A stretch of 64,000 bases of DNA from Nilaparvata lugens (GCF_014356525.2 NC_052516.1:21904257-21968256); one strand, 5' to 3'; shown: positions 14,201-29,200, numbered from the stretch's first letter. Program-made: numbers and translations. The notes: generated from the letters alone by a model not told the origin.

Positions 14201-17200
14201 TCTCGTTCAAAATGATCAATTTATTATATTTTATCAACCAAGAAATTATATTTTTCAATAATTTCATAATTAATTTACATAATTAAGATAAAATATTTTG
14301 TTAATTAATGATTAATTCTTCATGGTTAAAAGACGATCTGGCAACAGAACAAAGCGAGAGAGAGATAGCGCTATCAGCTTTGTTGGATGATAGACAAGAT
14401 TAGCAATACCATTGCTAATCAAAAACTGTCATTATAACGTGGACCTCACTATAGACACAAGTGGTTGGATCCTTATTTCATGTATTCATTTATGGTTCCC
14501 TATCAATAAATATCATAATTATAGTTTTAATATTAGTTTAGCGAAATGTCAGAAAAATTCATAAGTTTCCAGACACTCTTTGTAGATTTTTTCCGTTGGA
14601 TAATTTTATTATATTTCCTAACACGACTGGGAACTTTTCTCTGAACTATCTCTCAACGCTATCTGAAAGTTATAATTTGATGAATGTTCTAAGGGAACGA
14701 ATTAAGCTGAATTGACCGGGGCACTAAGTTGGTTTCTCGTTGCTTTTGCGTAACAAACTTTTTGAAATTCTTGGAGTAAATTCGAATGGAAGAAAGTGGC
14801 AAACAAACTCTTTCATCTTTTACAAAGAAGAGTGTTGATTAGTTTGAGTTCCAATCACTGTAAACTGTCAGCATCATTTGAATGGGAAGCATTGATGTTA
14901 TCTATAAGAAATGCTGACAGATTGAAGTAAATGTCACTATTGTGCATTTGAATGGTTCGTGGGATTGCATAAAATTCCAGAAAGTGTTTCGTTTTATTGG
15001 TCTAAGGTTGAAGTTCCAAAACTTCGGAAAAAATTGTTCAATTTGATAGAAATACACTTTCGAAATGTCAAAAGAAATCCATCCTATCATCCAATTTGAA
15101 TTGGATACTGATTATATCGGTCGCAATTTATCAAAACTCTTCTTATCATGATATTTGCAGAAACCTTTCCACAACGATTGTGATTGATCTGATTATTCAT
15201 TTATATCACTCAAAAAGCAAACTTACAGCAAATGTATCTCAGCATGAGTAACTTGATTCCGCTGAGATTTTCTCAGCCCAATCATCTTCTTTCCACAGAG
15301 ATTTTCTCAGCATAATAACTTCTTTTCACAGAGTATTTTGCTTTTCTCAGCATAAAAAAACTTCTTTCCATAGAGTTTCCTTAGCATAATCAACTTGTTT
15401 CCACAGAGTTTTTCTCAGCATGATCAAACTTCTTTCCATAGAGATTTTCTCTGTTTAAACAACTCCTTTCCATAGAGTTTTTCTTAGCATAATCAACTCC
15501 TTTCCATGGAGTTTTTCTCAGCATAATAACTTCATTCCATAGAGATTTTCTCAGCATAAACAAACTTCTTTCCATAGAGTTTTCCTCAGTATAATCAACT
15601 TCTTTCCACAGAGAATTTCTGAGCATAATCAACTTCTTTTAATAGAGAATTTCTCAGCACAATCAACTCCTTTCCATAGAGTTTTTCTCAGCATAATAAC
15701 TTCATTCCATAGAGTTTTTCTCAGCATAACCAACCTCTTCCCATAGAGTTTTTCTCAGTATAATAAACTCCTTTCCATAGAGTTTTTCTCAGCATAATCA
15801 ACTCCTTTCCATAGAGATTTTCTCAGCATAATCAACTTCTTTCCATAGAGTTTTTCTCAGCATGATCAACTTCTTTCCATAGAGTTTTTCTCAGCATAAA
15901 CAACTTCTTTCCACAGAATAAACAATAAGTTTCAATAATCAACTCCATCCCATAGAGTTTTTCTCAGAATAATCTACTCCTTTCCATACAGGTTTTTACA
16001 GTAAAATCAACTTTTTTCCACACAGATTTCCTCAACTCCTTTCCACAGAGGTTCTACTATTATTTTGTGCATTATATTTTGTTGTGATTTCAGTGTTGTA
16101 ATGTTGTGTTTTGTTGTGTTTTTAGGTCCGACAGTTGTGCCTCAGTACTATGCGCACAGCATGCCTTGGGGCATGTTCCCCACCAACATCATCCAGCCGG
16201 GTACTACCACCCAGCAGAGGCGCCCCCTCACCCCCTCATCAGCGGCTACTGAAAACGCCTCAAACCTCACACAGGTAACCAACTCATCCATTCACTCAAG
16301 CATAATTCATTCATAACCATCAAATGAGTTCTTCCTACAAAAAGAAATATACGTGAGGTTGTATCCACTCAATTAATAATGGAAAAGAATTATCTATTGA
16401 TTGATACATAAATAAATATATGAGTGCTTCAGGCATAGCCCAAATGCACTAGTGCATTATCTTCACTAAGTGATTACGAATTTTGTTATCTACTTTGTCA
16501 AAAAAATCAAATTCTGTCAACAAAAATAGATTTGATTATGAATCTGAATATAAATTGTGATAATTCTCATAATTATTGTAATATTAACAAAAGAATCACC
16601 AATTGAAGAATAAAATAAATGAAAAAGAGGGAATGACTGAGCGAAGGAATGCGCGAGGAAGGCCAAAACTGGAGTACATAGAGCAACTGAAGATGGATCT
16701 GAGATGTGCCAACTACAGTGACCTTGGAATAATGGCAGAGGACAGAGAGGCATGGAGAGTTACTGCCAAACAGCCCAACGGCTGTTAACCAAAGAAGAAA
16801 AAAATATATTGTAATTTACTGTATTATTTAGTAGTACAATCAATATTTTTCATTAGAATAATAGTTATGTCATAATTAGTGTTATGATTAGTGATCTGTG
16901 ATACTTAATTCGATGATAATTGCTCATTTTATTAGGTAGTTTCAATAAAAACCTTAAAAAATAAGACCGTACTTGAAAATATCAATTTGTACAATTCCTT
17001 CTCTAGGATTGTCTTTTTTTCGAAGTGTTTCCACATTCATCTGATGTAGATAATCAAATATTATTTGACAATATGAAATAGAATAGAATTTCATTTGTCA
17101 TACAGTAATATTCACAAGAAATTAATCCACTTCTCCAGTTTCGAAGTTACAATAAAATAAGAGATAAGTTACAATAGTGACTGAAAAACACAATACATTG

Positions 17201-20200
17201 AAATAGATTGTGACAGTAGAACCAAAGAGGATCGAAAGAAAAAAACTGTTTGATAGAACGTACTTTTATTATGATTTATTGGTATGAAGTCCTAGTATCT
17301 GAAACACTTATTATTCTCAGAATGTACTTCTTAAGCTGCGTACACATATTCGCGCTTCCATCCCGCACCGAGCACGCTCCTCCCTCATACCGCCCTCGTA
17401 CCACCATCGAACCACAGTCGCTCCGCCTACGCACCCATCATGAACGTTACGGAAGATGTTAGATCTTCTCGCGTTCCCCGGTCGAACCACTGTTGCTCGC
17501 CGGTCGATCATCAATCGCTCTGCTGGAGTGACGTTCGGTTGCGGAGCAGAGCGAAAGTCTGTACGCACCTTTATAGTTCCTATCTACCCTATCATTCCAC
17601 TATTGTTTTCAATAAATTCTGACTCCAACTTCTAAAAATTGGTTTAATACTGCACTTATCACTCTATTGATTTCTCTATTGTTTTAAATCAATTTCAGTC
17701 TTAACTTCTGAAAGTTGTTTCAATAATTTACTTCTCACTGTTTCTGCTGTTTGATTTCTCGATTGTTTTTAATCAATTTTAATCTCAACTTCTGAAAATA
17801 GTTTTAATAATTCACTAATCATAGTTTCTGCTGTTCGATTTCTCTATTGTTTTAAATCAATTTCAGTCTCAACTTCTGAAAGTTGTTTCAATAATTTACT
17901 TCTCACTGTTTCTGCTCTTTGATTTCCTTATTGTTTTTAATCAATATTTTAGTCTCAACTTCTGAAAATTGTTTTAATAATGCACTAATCATAGTTTCTG
18001 CTCTTTGATTTCTCTATTGTTTTCAATTAATTTTCGTCTCAACTTTTGTAAGTTGTTTTGCTAATTTTCTGATTGCATTTTTCAGCAGGTACAGGCTGCT
18101 CCAGGCCAATATCAGATGATCTCCTACTACGATCAGAATGGAATCATGATGCGCGGAATCGGAAGTGGCACTCCAATGAGACTGGTCTCTCCTGCGCCGG
18201 TCATTGTCAACGCAGCCACTCCAGGTACCTACTACATCTATGATCTATGTCCAAGCTCATACAATAAACCCGCCAAAAAGTGACTCAAGTAACATCAGTA
18301 TTATTTACTATTCTGAGAGTCGAAACTAACAAATAAATTCTAGAAAAAAGGCAACGTCTATTTGGTAATTTTGTGCTCTGCCGGCTTCTCCTATGATTTA
18401 TGAAACGTCTCATACTAAAATGACTAAGTGCCCGTTGCATGAAAGCCGGTTAAATTTTAACCGTCTTTTCTAAAAGACCTTCTCTGATTGGTTCTCGTGA
18501 AATTAATCGCTGGTAAAATTTAACCGGCTTCTGTGTAACCGGCCTAAAAGATCTTAAAAAATTGCTGTAATTTGTAAAATTGCTGTTATTTGTCAACTCG
18601 ACTTTTACAAATACTAGTGTCTATCTTTATCAAACAACTCACTTTTATAAAAATGATGTTGACAAAAAACAGTCATCATTTGCAATTATGGAGATATTTA
18701 CAATATTAATACATATTCAACAAGTCTAAAAAAGTTTGGTTTTTAATATATATTTAGTCCAAAAGTTGATTCCAAGATGGAAATGTTTATCCATTCGCTA
18801 TATCAGATAATATTATATAATATAATATAAAATGGTGGATCACGATAAACCTCGAAGAATATTTTTTTCAAAAGATTTCTTGTTCGTTCGATTTTCAGAA
18901 GAACGTGGTGTTACTAAGGTCACTTTTCTCGGACAGTTTATATTAGTTTTCATTTGTACAGTAACAATTTTATTATTTGAAGAGATCATAAATTTAAGGC
19001 ACAGAAATTAATTTTTATGGCAAATAAAAAATGGGTTTATCCATTATATAATTACAGTAAAGCAATTGCTATTATACTAGGATATTTTTCACATTCTCCT
19101 AATACATAATGTGTAAAATAGTCCTAAAGTGTAAAATAATCAGGATGAGTCGAAAAATTGGGATACACTCAATATTTTCAGCTTGCATGTCCTAAAGTGT
19201 CCTAAAGGGCCCTTGTACCAGTGTCAGTCAACTAACATTGAACATGTGGAAAATCTATGCTGAACTGAATTATCTACTAATCACTTCTGTACTATGCGTT
19301 TCAATTTGGGGCCTTGGTGTATATTTAAATGTTCGAAGCACTGCTCTAACAATAAATCTATCAATATCACCTGTTAATTATACATTTTGGTGAATTGTTA
19401 ATGCTTGAGGTTACCAATAAAACACTCATCATACCTCTACATTAACTCAGAAATAAGGTTGAAATTGGTGCTATTCATAATAAATAAGGAACCATGAATA
19501 GAGTAGGAGTGTTGTTAATGATATTTTTCCAATATCATCATTTCAATGATGTCCTTATTGTATTGTATTGTATTGTATTGTATTGTATTACTTGTTTACC
19601 AATTCCCATTCGATTTGAACCTCATTGAAGTATATATTTTTATGAATTCTATATGTTGTACATATTAGTATCCTTTAATCTTCAATATTTCGATATCATC
19701 ATATTTCAATACATTTTTTATTATTGTAGTAGCTGTTCTAAAATTATCAGTCATCACCTTATTTATACTTCTCATGTAAATTATATCTAATTATACCGCT
19801 TCAGTGTAACCATAAAATTGCATGCTGTTCATATTTTAACAATTTAAAATAATTATTTATTGTCTACCTTGATAGGTTCCATGTAGATTCCCTACCATTG
19901 TGTAAAATATTACCTATTATTATCATTTTTTGTGTTTCCATCAAATTGTTTTTAAAAATTATTGTGTAGCTAGTGATTTATTATACTAGAACCCATACCC
20001 CAGTCAAGTTCAATATTCTTTTTTGCTTGACAATCGTTCTATTATAATGAAGGTTCTGAATATTTCTTTGTAAATATCATCATCCCTGTAATTGTAAATT
20101 AACTATTCACTAATTCTATCAGCTTTCCCAAATATATCAATGCTTAGTTCCTGAACTCTAAATCCCTTTTAAAATTACTTGTTGATGATTTTATCTTTAC

Positions 20201-23200
20201 TCCTCACCTCAATATTTTTCAATTAGGCTACTCGAAGTTAGTTTTTCCCATATCAACAATATAATATAAAAACTTCAACAACAAAGTTTTCTGCAAAAAT
20301 AAGAAGTTATGATACCAAGGACTGAGAATTTCATTTTTTCATATCTTTAATAAATATGAATGGTAGAATAGTCTTAACTTGATCTCCTCTCTAAACACCA
20401 ACTGAGACAAAAGTCATCTCCAAGAAACATTTCACGTAGGTACTGCAGTTTTCTTCATGGAAAAGTATTGCTTTTCTCCAACTCAGTTCCAGAATTAAAT
20501 TCTGAAAATCTCAAACGTCCCACACAGAGTTCTTCTTGTCCCATGTTATTAAAGTCATAATTTAAAATTTTACCTTATATGCGATTGGCATACTCGACTT
20601 GATGAGTTTGAACAACTTTTCTCATCTCAAAGTTTTTGAAAAGTTCTTCCATGACAGTTGTACTGGAATTAGCATATCTTTATCAGAGTTCTCGTTTATT
20701 TTGTCATTCTTCTTGAGCTGTTCCAACTCGAGCCATCAAATAGCATTGTTTCCCCTCTGTGCATCCAATTAATTATTACTGATTGGTACTTCGTATCATA
20801 ATCTTGAAAAGAACTAATCACCAATAAATTATTATCATTGACATTTGTTGACAATTTGTTATTCAAAACTTTTCCAGTTAACTTATGCTATGTGAATGAA
20901 ACTTATCAAGCACAATTACAAAGTTTTGGTTTACTGATCCTGGGTTGCTCAAACTCGGCCAACTTTGATCCTGGATTAATAACCTATGCACAGATGTTTC
21001 GAGATAAAAGAGTAAAAAGTTATCTCTGTTGAAAAGTTTATCTCAGCTGTTCCAGGAACAATATTTTAATACAATAATTGAAGAAAACATTTTGGATTTT
21101 TTTTCCTTCCAACTTCATTCTGAATGATATTCCCCTAAAGAGGAAAACTATGTCCAATAAATATCTAGTTTGAGCTGGGTTTTTGGTAGCTAATAATATT
21201 AAAGGTTAGTTTAGGTTAGTTTCCTGGTTAAAATGAGGTTAGATTCTTCGATTTGGAAATGTAAGATTAGATGAGGTATTTTAAGCTTTCAACAATATAA
21301 GGTAAAATCAGGCGAGGTTAGTTAAGGTTAGCTTTCTGGACAATATTAGTTGAACCCCTATTCGATTTTAACAATTTAAGGTTAGTTTAGGTTAGCTTCT
21401 TGCACAAGGTCCAGGGTAGGACAAAGTTTATCAAAAAGTTTGAGCAAGCTTGTTGTATTCCCCACCTCCCTGCACAAGATGAGGTTAAATTCTTATAATC
21501 ATTAAAAAATATACAGTGATTAGGTCAGGTTAGGTTATGTTATAGCTTATTGGACAAGTCACCACGGTCGTGTAAATAATTTGAGAATGGATGGTGACGG
21601 TAGAAAACTGTTTTAGGGAGCAGTATGCGTCTGATAGGCTCTCAGGCACAACAGATAACCACGCCCCCTTCCTCAATTTATGGAGGCAACCAACCAGCAT
21701 CTCTCTACACCACGCCCAATACTGCTAATGGCCTATCAGGTAACACCTACTCACACCACTAACCAATCACCTCCTTCCGTTTCACTCTTGTGGGTGTGGC
21801 TTATTGCTTTATATGTTCTAGTAGATTTCTATTGATAATACTTGTAACCACTAACTGACCAATCATATATACTGCTCCAGTATTGTATGTGTGGCTTATT
21901 GTATTGTGTATATGGTATATGTTTTTATCATGCATTCTGTGTTTTTGATAATCTTTCATGATCGATAAGACTTTTATTTGAATCGTTATCGCATTCTTAT
22001 TTCGTTTTACTATTGTGAGCAAGGCTTATTGTATTTTAAAATTCAATTTGTTGATGTTAATTACTACTATAATTGACAGGTTAGGTGCAGCATATTTTCT
22101 TTATTGACGATCAATTTGATTGAATGAATTATATAGCCTACTGTATGAGCTATTAGTTTTTTTTTCGTTTAAATACTTTATCATAATTGATGGTTCTTGA
22201 TAAATAACTGAATATTTCATATACAGTACTAGCTGAAGTCATGGTTGGTTTATGCCAAATATTTGAAATAATTATTTTTACTAATTTATTCATTTCATTG
22301 ACAATTACAAATCATAATTATAATAAATATAATATGATTGGGAGAAAACAACAGGCATAGCCCAAAACTGTCTTCTCCCAAATACAAGTCTCATCAATCC
22401 ATCATGAATGATTATTCACCACCTTTACGAACTCTCCTTAAATTAATATTGTCTTATCATTCCTGTTTATATCATAATTCTTGTGTACAAAACCAAGCTT
22501 CTGATAACATCCTACCAATTCGTGATGCATGTTTACATAATTTATATAATATATTTTCTAACTGCATGTTATGTTAATGTGTATAATATTTATAATAGTC
22601 TTTGTTATGTTTATGTCATATATGTTTTAGTTCTAGTAGTTTCAAGTTTTCCATTTCAATCTATCTTCAGTTAATTTCTATGCTCCACATGTTTCAACTT
22701 TCAATTGTGCTAAATTTGTTGACTGTTGTGTATAAAAAGATAATTTTAAGTGTCCCTATAAAACCTTCAATTTTGTTTTCTCATTGATTTTAACGAGTTA
22801 TAATATTCTCCCCAATTTACTTATCCTAAACTTTCTATAGTTTTAAATTATCAGGGTCATCATTTATTACTTTTCATGGTGAAAAACGAAACATAAAAAT
22901 TCACTAAACCTTCAAATTTCATCAGCTTGAAAACATGTAGGCTAGATTGGAAGTGACAAAACATGTTCAAAATCAATACTTACTTATTATTTATCTGACG
23001 TCCCAAACTCTCCTCAACTTCTTCAAGTTGAGAGCAACTTATTCATCCACTTCTTACAACAGTTCGTGGACTAATTGAAATTTATTATCATAATAGTGTT
23101 CATGTTCCATTTGGTAGCAGAGCAAAATTGAGCCTGTTAAGTGATCAGTACGGAGTTTGTGATTTATGAATTATTGTCAAGTTCACCAAGTTTTAACGAG

Positions 23201-26200
23201 TTTCAACCGAACTTTGGTGGCGCAATAATATATCTGTGCATATTCTTCATCCAGAATAATATATCTATAGTTATTATTCACCCATAAGTTGAAACTTGCA
23301 CGTTAAACTTTTGCCTCTCACCCACTGACTTCCTGTCTCTCTCTTTTTCTCTTCGTTTACACGTTTTATCCTCTTCTCCTTCCCCTTGTTTTTATCAGTT
23401 ACCTCCTTTCTTTTTTTATCTTGTTTATACAATCATCACCTCCCCTTCTTGTCTCATTTCTCATTGAAATTTCCGCTTTTAACCCTGTTATCATTTTCTT
23501 CTGACCACAGTTTTTCCAGTCCTCGTTTGCCTCCTTATTTATTCTACACTGTACCTCCTCATCATTCTGTCTCTCTTCTCCTTCTTCATCTTCCTTATTC
23601 TCCCTGTTTTTCTATACTTCTGGGTCTTCTTAACTCATCTATCTCATTCTCTCTTATTCTCCTCCTCGTCTTCATTTTCCTACTTTTCCTATTCTCTATC
23701 CATTGCTCTTCCTAACTATTCTCATTTTTGCATCCTACTCCAATCATCATTATCACTTTCACTCTTTATCTCTTTATCCTTGTCCCTTTCTCATGCTCTC
23801 TTTCCTTCTTTTGTTCCCGATTTGTAAAAATCTTTCCAAGAGAATTCTTGTTTATTAATCTTCTATTTAACCAATTTCATCACTCCAATAATATTATGTC
23901 GTCACTTCCCAATTTCTCCACTTTTTATCATTCTTTTTTCCTTTATTTTTAATCCTCTTCTACTCACTCTCTTTTTTCTCCTCTTAATTTATCTTTAGTT
24001 TCTCTCTCATTACTCATCTCTCTTCTCTTCTACCTCATCCTTTTTTATCGAAACTCTTTTTTCCATTCCTACACTTTTTAGCTTTCTTCTTCTTCTTCCT
24101 TTATTTATTCCTCACATGCTTCTTCTTCCTTCTCTCCTAATTAGTTCCTTTTCAATCTTTTCATACCTCACTCACACTCTCTCTCTCTCACACACAATAT
24201 TTATCTATTTTCCCATTCCCTATCTCCTTCCCTCTTCCCAGATCAGTCCAATAACGTGCAAATTTCATAACCAGCCTGTATTGATGATGAATTTATTGAA
24301 ATATGTTCCCCTCCTTGTCTAGACGCCATTCGCGTCAGGTAACCGGAGATACTTTCAACTCGAGTAGAAAATTAGTTTGAATTTTCTTTGTTGCTCGAAT
24401 TAGAGCACAATCGCTTTATACGTGAAACTTCTATTGGCTTTCAAAGTGCAACTTGTAACTTTTTGTAGTCCAACACAGCGCTTAACTCTGCTACAACTTC
24501 AAATTTCACCCTGAAAGTTTTTATCTCACTCTCTGACTGTTTCCCACTCTCTCTTTTTCTTCTTGTTGATCTTTCTCGCTCATTTACTAACTCCGTTTAT
24601 CTATTTACAAGATCTTACAACATCCTCCAAACAGAAGAGTTTTTTGCACCTTATCCAGGTTTTTCTTTGTCCAACACACTGTTGGCCTACTCTCTTTATC
24701 TTTGTTCTCCTGTGTTTATGTCAATCTTGTATGATTTACATACTTGAAGATAATTATCACTCACTTAAAAAACAAATCTTTTAACAAGAAGGAATTCCGA
24801 AATAATACAACCTGTTATTGTTAATTATTGAACTTTTGTTTTTATCTTTTTCTTCAGCTATAATGCTTTCCCAATTATAATCATCTCTCGAAAGTTGTCT
24901 CTTGAATTATCATCGAACTAGAATGACTTCATCATCTGTATATAATTTGTCTTATCATTATGTAGTCTTTTGTCTATTCATATTTTTTTTGTAATCATAC
25001 AGTGTATACCTTGTAAATGATATAGCTTTGATGTAGCCTATGTCTCTTTTAGCTGTCACATACAATCAAATTCATATCTAAGAAAATTCAAATTTTCTCC
25101 GCCAACTAAATATCCCTCCAGCTTCTAGAAATTTTCTTAATCACAAACATAATTTGAATTCTTCTTTATAATATCCTACAAATAATCTCAATTCCTTGGC
25201 TGTCTTTCATGCAACAATACCTAATTTTACGGTTTGGTTTTGGCTAATGTTCAGTGTATTTTCATTTTGTATATGTCTCTGTCAATTTCTCTTTTATATA
25301 CCTCTACTGTAAATATTATGTGTTGCCTGTGGACCAATGAAAAGTATTCAACTGATCTAAGATGGTGAGATTATTTTTTTTTAAATAGAAGACAAAAGAC
25401 AAAAGTTTCATTTTCTTGAAACACGTCTTGACTTGACTCAAGATGTGATTGGGCCTACTAATCTATTAATATAGGTACCTAGAATGTATCCTACAGTACA
25501 GTACTTCACTATGTTTTGTACCTCTAGTGAGGTCCACGTTATAATGGCAGTGTTTAAGCAGCAATGGTATTGCTATCCTTGTCTATCATTCAACAAAGCG
25601 GATAGTGCTATCTCTTTTTCGCTTTGCTCTGTTGCCAGATCTTTTTTTAACACTGTAGAATTAATAATTAATTCAAATATTTCATCTGAATTATGACAAT
25701 TCATTAAATTATTGAAAAATATAATTTCTGCTTTATAAAATAGAATTGATTATTTTAAACGAGAATGAACACTTAATATCACTTCAATAAACATGTATGA
25801 GCTACCGTCTCTACAAGGCATTGACAAGACAGAGGGTCGGAAACGTTGTTCTCCTATCTTACTCCACTGCCATTACAACGTGGACCTCACCGTAGTTCTA
25901 GGCTATGCGGTGAAAGTCAAATCCAATCCATTACTGTACTTCTTAGATGGTTGATCATTTAGGATGAAAATTTTGGAAGAAAAACAATGTTTTTTTGTAA
26001 GTTTTTTCGTACTTGCCATCTTGTTCCAGTCGCATACTTTTCTGGTGTTAACCTAACCTAACCTAACCTTACTTTGTTTTAACATTGTTAACCTTTTTAC
26101 GTCAGGCCTCGCACCTCAGACCGGCAGCGCGCCCGCTACGGCCGCCTATTCCAATAACATGGCCTCACTATCGACTAACCTAACCTCACTCGGAGCAGGT

Positions 26201-29200
26201 ACTGGTTCCATTTGTTTGGTTTCGTTTGTGAATGCCCTTCTCAAAAATTGCTTATACTTGAATAAATAATTTTCAATAAATTAGAGTTTTGTATAAATCT
26301 GTTACATTTTAAAATTTTTAGTTGGAAATTACTGAGATATTGCAGTTATTCAAATGCTAATGTATTAATAATTATTATTAAACGAAAATCCCAATTAAAT
26401 GCTTTAAATCACCCCGAAGACTTCTGCTACTGCAAATATTGACAACAGTGTAAACAGCTAGATGGAAATTCCCGGGCTGACAAATAATTTTTCAATAGTA
26501 GCGCTCATCGAATTTCCATCTAGCTGTTTGCCCTGTTGTCAATATTTGCAGTAGCAGAAGTCTTCGGGGTGATTTACAGCATTTAATTTGTATTTTCGTT
26601 TAGTAGGCCTAATAATTCATAAAATTATAGTTGATTGAACTCGAAGAAGTTGGTTACAGTTCTAATCCTTCAAATTTACTAATAATTCAAACGTCTCTTC
26701 AATATTTTGTAATTTAGATAAAAATTTGGTGCAGTTCTGAAGATTCAATTTCCTTTGAAATTGAAGATTCAAAAACCTTGTATCTATTCATCTCAATAAT
26801 TGATTTGTAAATTATTAATCTTAACTAAAAAAATGCGTTGCATAAAAGTAAATGGGAATTTGTAAAAAAATGCAAACATGAAACCATGATAACAATTCTT
26901 TTCATATGATATTTGTAAATCAAATTAGTAAAATGACATAATTATTACTTTATTCTGGTTTCCTGAGAAATTGGGTGGTTGAATTGAGAACTGTAGCATA
27001 GGTCTGGATCTCTGATTAAACTAAATTAATTAAATATGTCTCGAATATTTATTTCATTCAAGTATAATCAACTTTCTTTCCAGCTTTCTTCCTTTCGATT
27101 TAGCTATTGCTTGTACATTGCTTGTACATTGCTTGTGTTTTTCAAATATAATTTTGGGTTTTTTATTCTCATTTACTCTTTTTATATTATTATATATTTA
27201 GATAATCATTGAACATTTTCCGAGTGCCTGCTCCATCACTTCGAGTTGATTTTCATGTTCTTTTGATTCTCTTCATGATTTGTATCTTAATGTATGTAGT
27301 CTATAATTAATCCCGATTCCTATCAAATAAACCCTGAAAATTATATGGTATACCTATGTGTAACGTATGAACCCTGTGTAATCTATGGAACCATGGTGAA
27401 GGTGATTTAATATTTACGGTCAACACTTATGTATTTAATAACTATATTACTAAGTTTCTTTCTAAATTTTGGTATTGGTGAAATACACGAATGATACTCT
27501 CAAAATTTATCCTGCCCAATTTTATTCGCAATTCTTTGTCTCTTCTCTCAAAAATTATATAAAATTTATTAATTTAATTTATTTTAAAATTTATATAAAT
27601 ACCATTGCTCGCCGTTCGACCTTTTCTTTTCATATCTCACGCTCCAGAACGGTGAGTCATTATAACTCTCCTCTGAATAGAGCACAGAGAATTTTCAATA
27701 GTTGTTCTCAGCACTTGGATATCTTTTGGTTCTCCCCGTACAAATTCCGTGGGATGGCGTGCGATCTAGTCGATAATATTATGTGATTTGTCATTTCGTG
27801 ATTTGCATTTCTTTCTTTCATTAATTTTATGTGGTAGTGATTCACAGACATTCTATTTTTCTTTTCATTGTAGGCTAAACTTGAATCAACAGACTTTATT
27901 AAGTTTTAAAGTTCAGGGTTTAATTAATTACCTTTGCAATTTTCTCATTATGAATATTGATTTATTTGTTGTGATTTATTGATAATTATTGATCAATTGC
28001 ATAATTATTTTTCAGGCCTATTGATTAATTTATTGTAGTTTATTGATAATTGATTAATTGAATACAGTAATTATTGATTTCAAGTTTTCTAAAATTGTTA
28101 AAATCTTATATTTAATTTCATTCTCATTAATTTGACATACTTTAGTTAGTATTTTTGATTCATTCAATTTCCATTTCTTATTATTTCACTTACATTACAT
28201 TTCTTGTTTTTTAACATTTCTTCATACTTAATTCTTAAAATACATTTTTGGATTGTATAGTGTATGATTGTAATGTGTGAAGGAGGCAAAATGGGTTTTT
28301 ACCTGTTGCCTCCATGAATAAAATTATTTATTTATTTTTATTTATTAAAAATGTGTCATATTTTTTTCTATAATAAAATGTGTTATTATAATCTGATGAA
28401 TAAATGTAATGATTAACTACCATAATCAGTGGAATTATTGCTTATCAACTGATAACTGTAATTTTTCTTGTGATGTTTATATGATTGTTCATTTCTGTAC
28501 TGTTCTGTCTCCGCATATGTCATAATTTTCTCCATATTTTTCATTATTCTCTCTTTCGAATTTCAATCACTCTTCATCTGCTACTAATAATTTTCCATAC
28601 ATTTTCTCTAAGGCTGTCACTGAAATCGCCCTCCAATTACCATTTTTGGAAATGATAATTATCTACTAAATTAATCATAGCCTATTTATTTATTTTATAA
28701 ATTTGTAATGTTTCAACAAGATCCATACAAAATTGAGCCATTCCCGTTCAGTTGAATGTGAAACTTATGAAAAATCAAGTGCGTTGAAAAATTTGAATAA
28801 GTCTCAAAAAATATATTTTATATTTTTAAGAACAATTTTGTTTTGTTGAACAGTATTGTATATAGAGCACGTATTATAGAAGTAGAGTAGAACGTGGCAG
28901 TTGTAAGTACTTTTTATATAGAATCATGGTTTGTTGTATAAAATTGAGGAATGAAGTAAGTTCTCTTATGTGGATTAGTCAAAAAATGGATTCATCCATC
29001 AACGTAATGTTTCACCGTACATTTTCAACTGGCAGGCGAGAGGCGAACAGTCTCCTATTGTCACTGTCCTGCCAGAGCACACCTGCGTCGAAGCAACTGG
29101 TTTTAAAAGCTGGCCACTAACGTAACGTTTCACACATAGCCGATGCGACTGTCAGACGAACAGTCTTCCAGTACACCGGACCTGAAAGAGCTCACAAACT

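Larger units (their letters stand above)
5269..16125 (+). other. pumilio intron (10.9 kb), repeat-filled
   Basis: The longest intron in the window. It holds polypyrimidine tracts (7840-9570, 11380-11960), a 156-bp tandem repeat, several palindromic and TIR elements, a cluster of short 'GTCAGCATT' hairpins and, at its 3' end, a 35-bp minisatellite. No other exon was recognised. The phase fit across it is exact: G from 5268 plus GT from 16126 gives Gly. Confidence 0.8.
16275..18085 (+). other. pumilio intron with LINE remnant, MITE and tandem repeat
   Basis: Contains a LINE C-terminal fragment (16603-16788), family D MITE copy 2 (17332-17573) and an 88-bp tandem array (17600-18075) that reaches the next acceptor. 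Nothing else recognised. Confidence 0.8.
18225..21616 (+). other. pumilio intron
   Basis: AT-rich. Holds a family C palindrome (18428-18546), a TATTG pentanucleotide run (19556-19590) and a diverged tandem array rich in GGTTAG motifs (about 21200-21560). Otherwise no structure recognised. Confidence 0.75.
21740..26105 (+). other. pumilio intron
   Basis: AT-rich, with a family B tail (22255-22395), a pyrimidine-rich stretch (about 23330-24240) and TIR element family E copy 2 (25524-25895). An interstitial TTAGG-type repeat lies at 26047-26070, close to the acceptor. No other exon recognised. Confidence 0.75.

Noticed and set aside
15390..15632. Minus-strand frame with repeating Met-Leu-Arg units
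   Set aside because: Product of the 35-bp minisatellite.
15240..16050. CRISPR-like array
   Set aside because: Units are contiguous 35-bp tandem repeats without unique spacers, in a eukaryotic intron.
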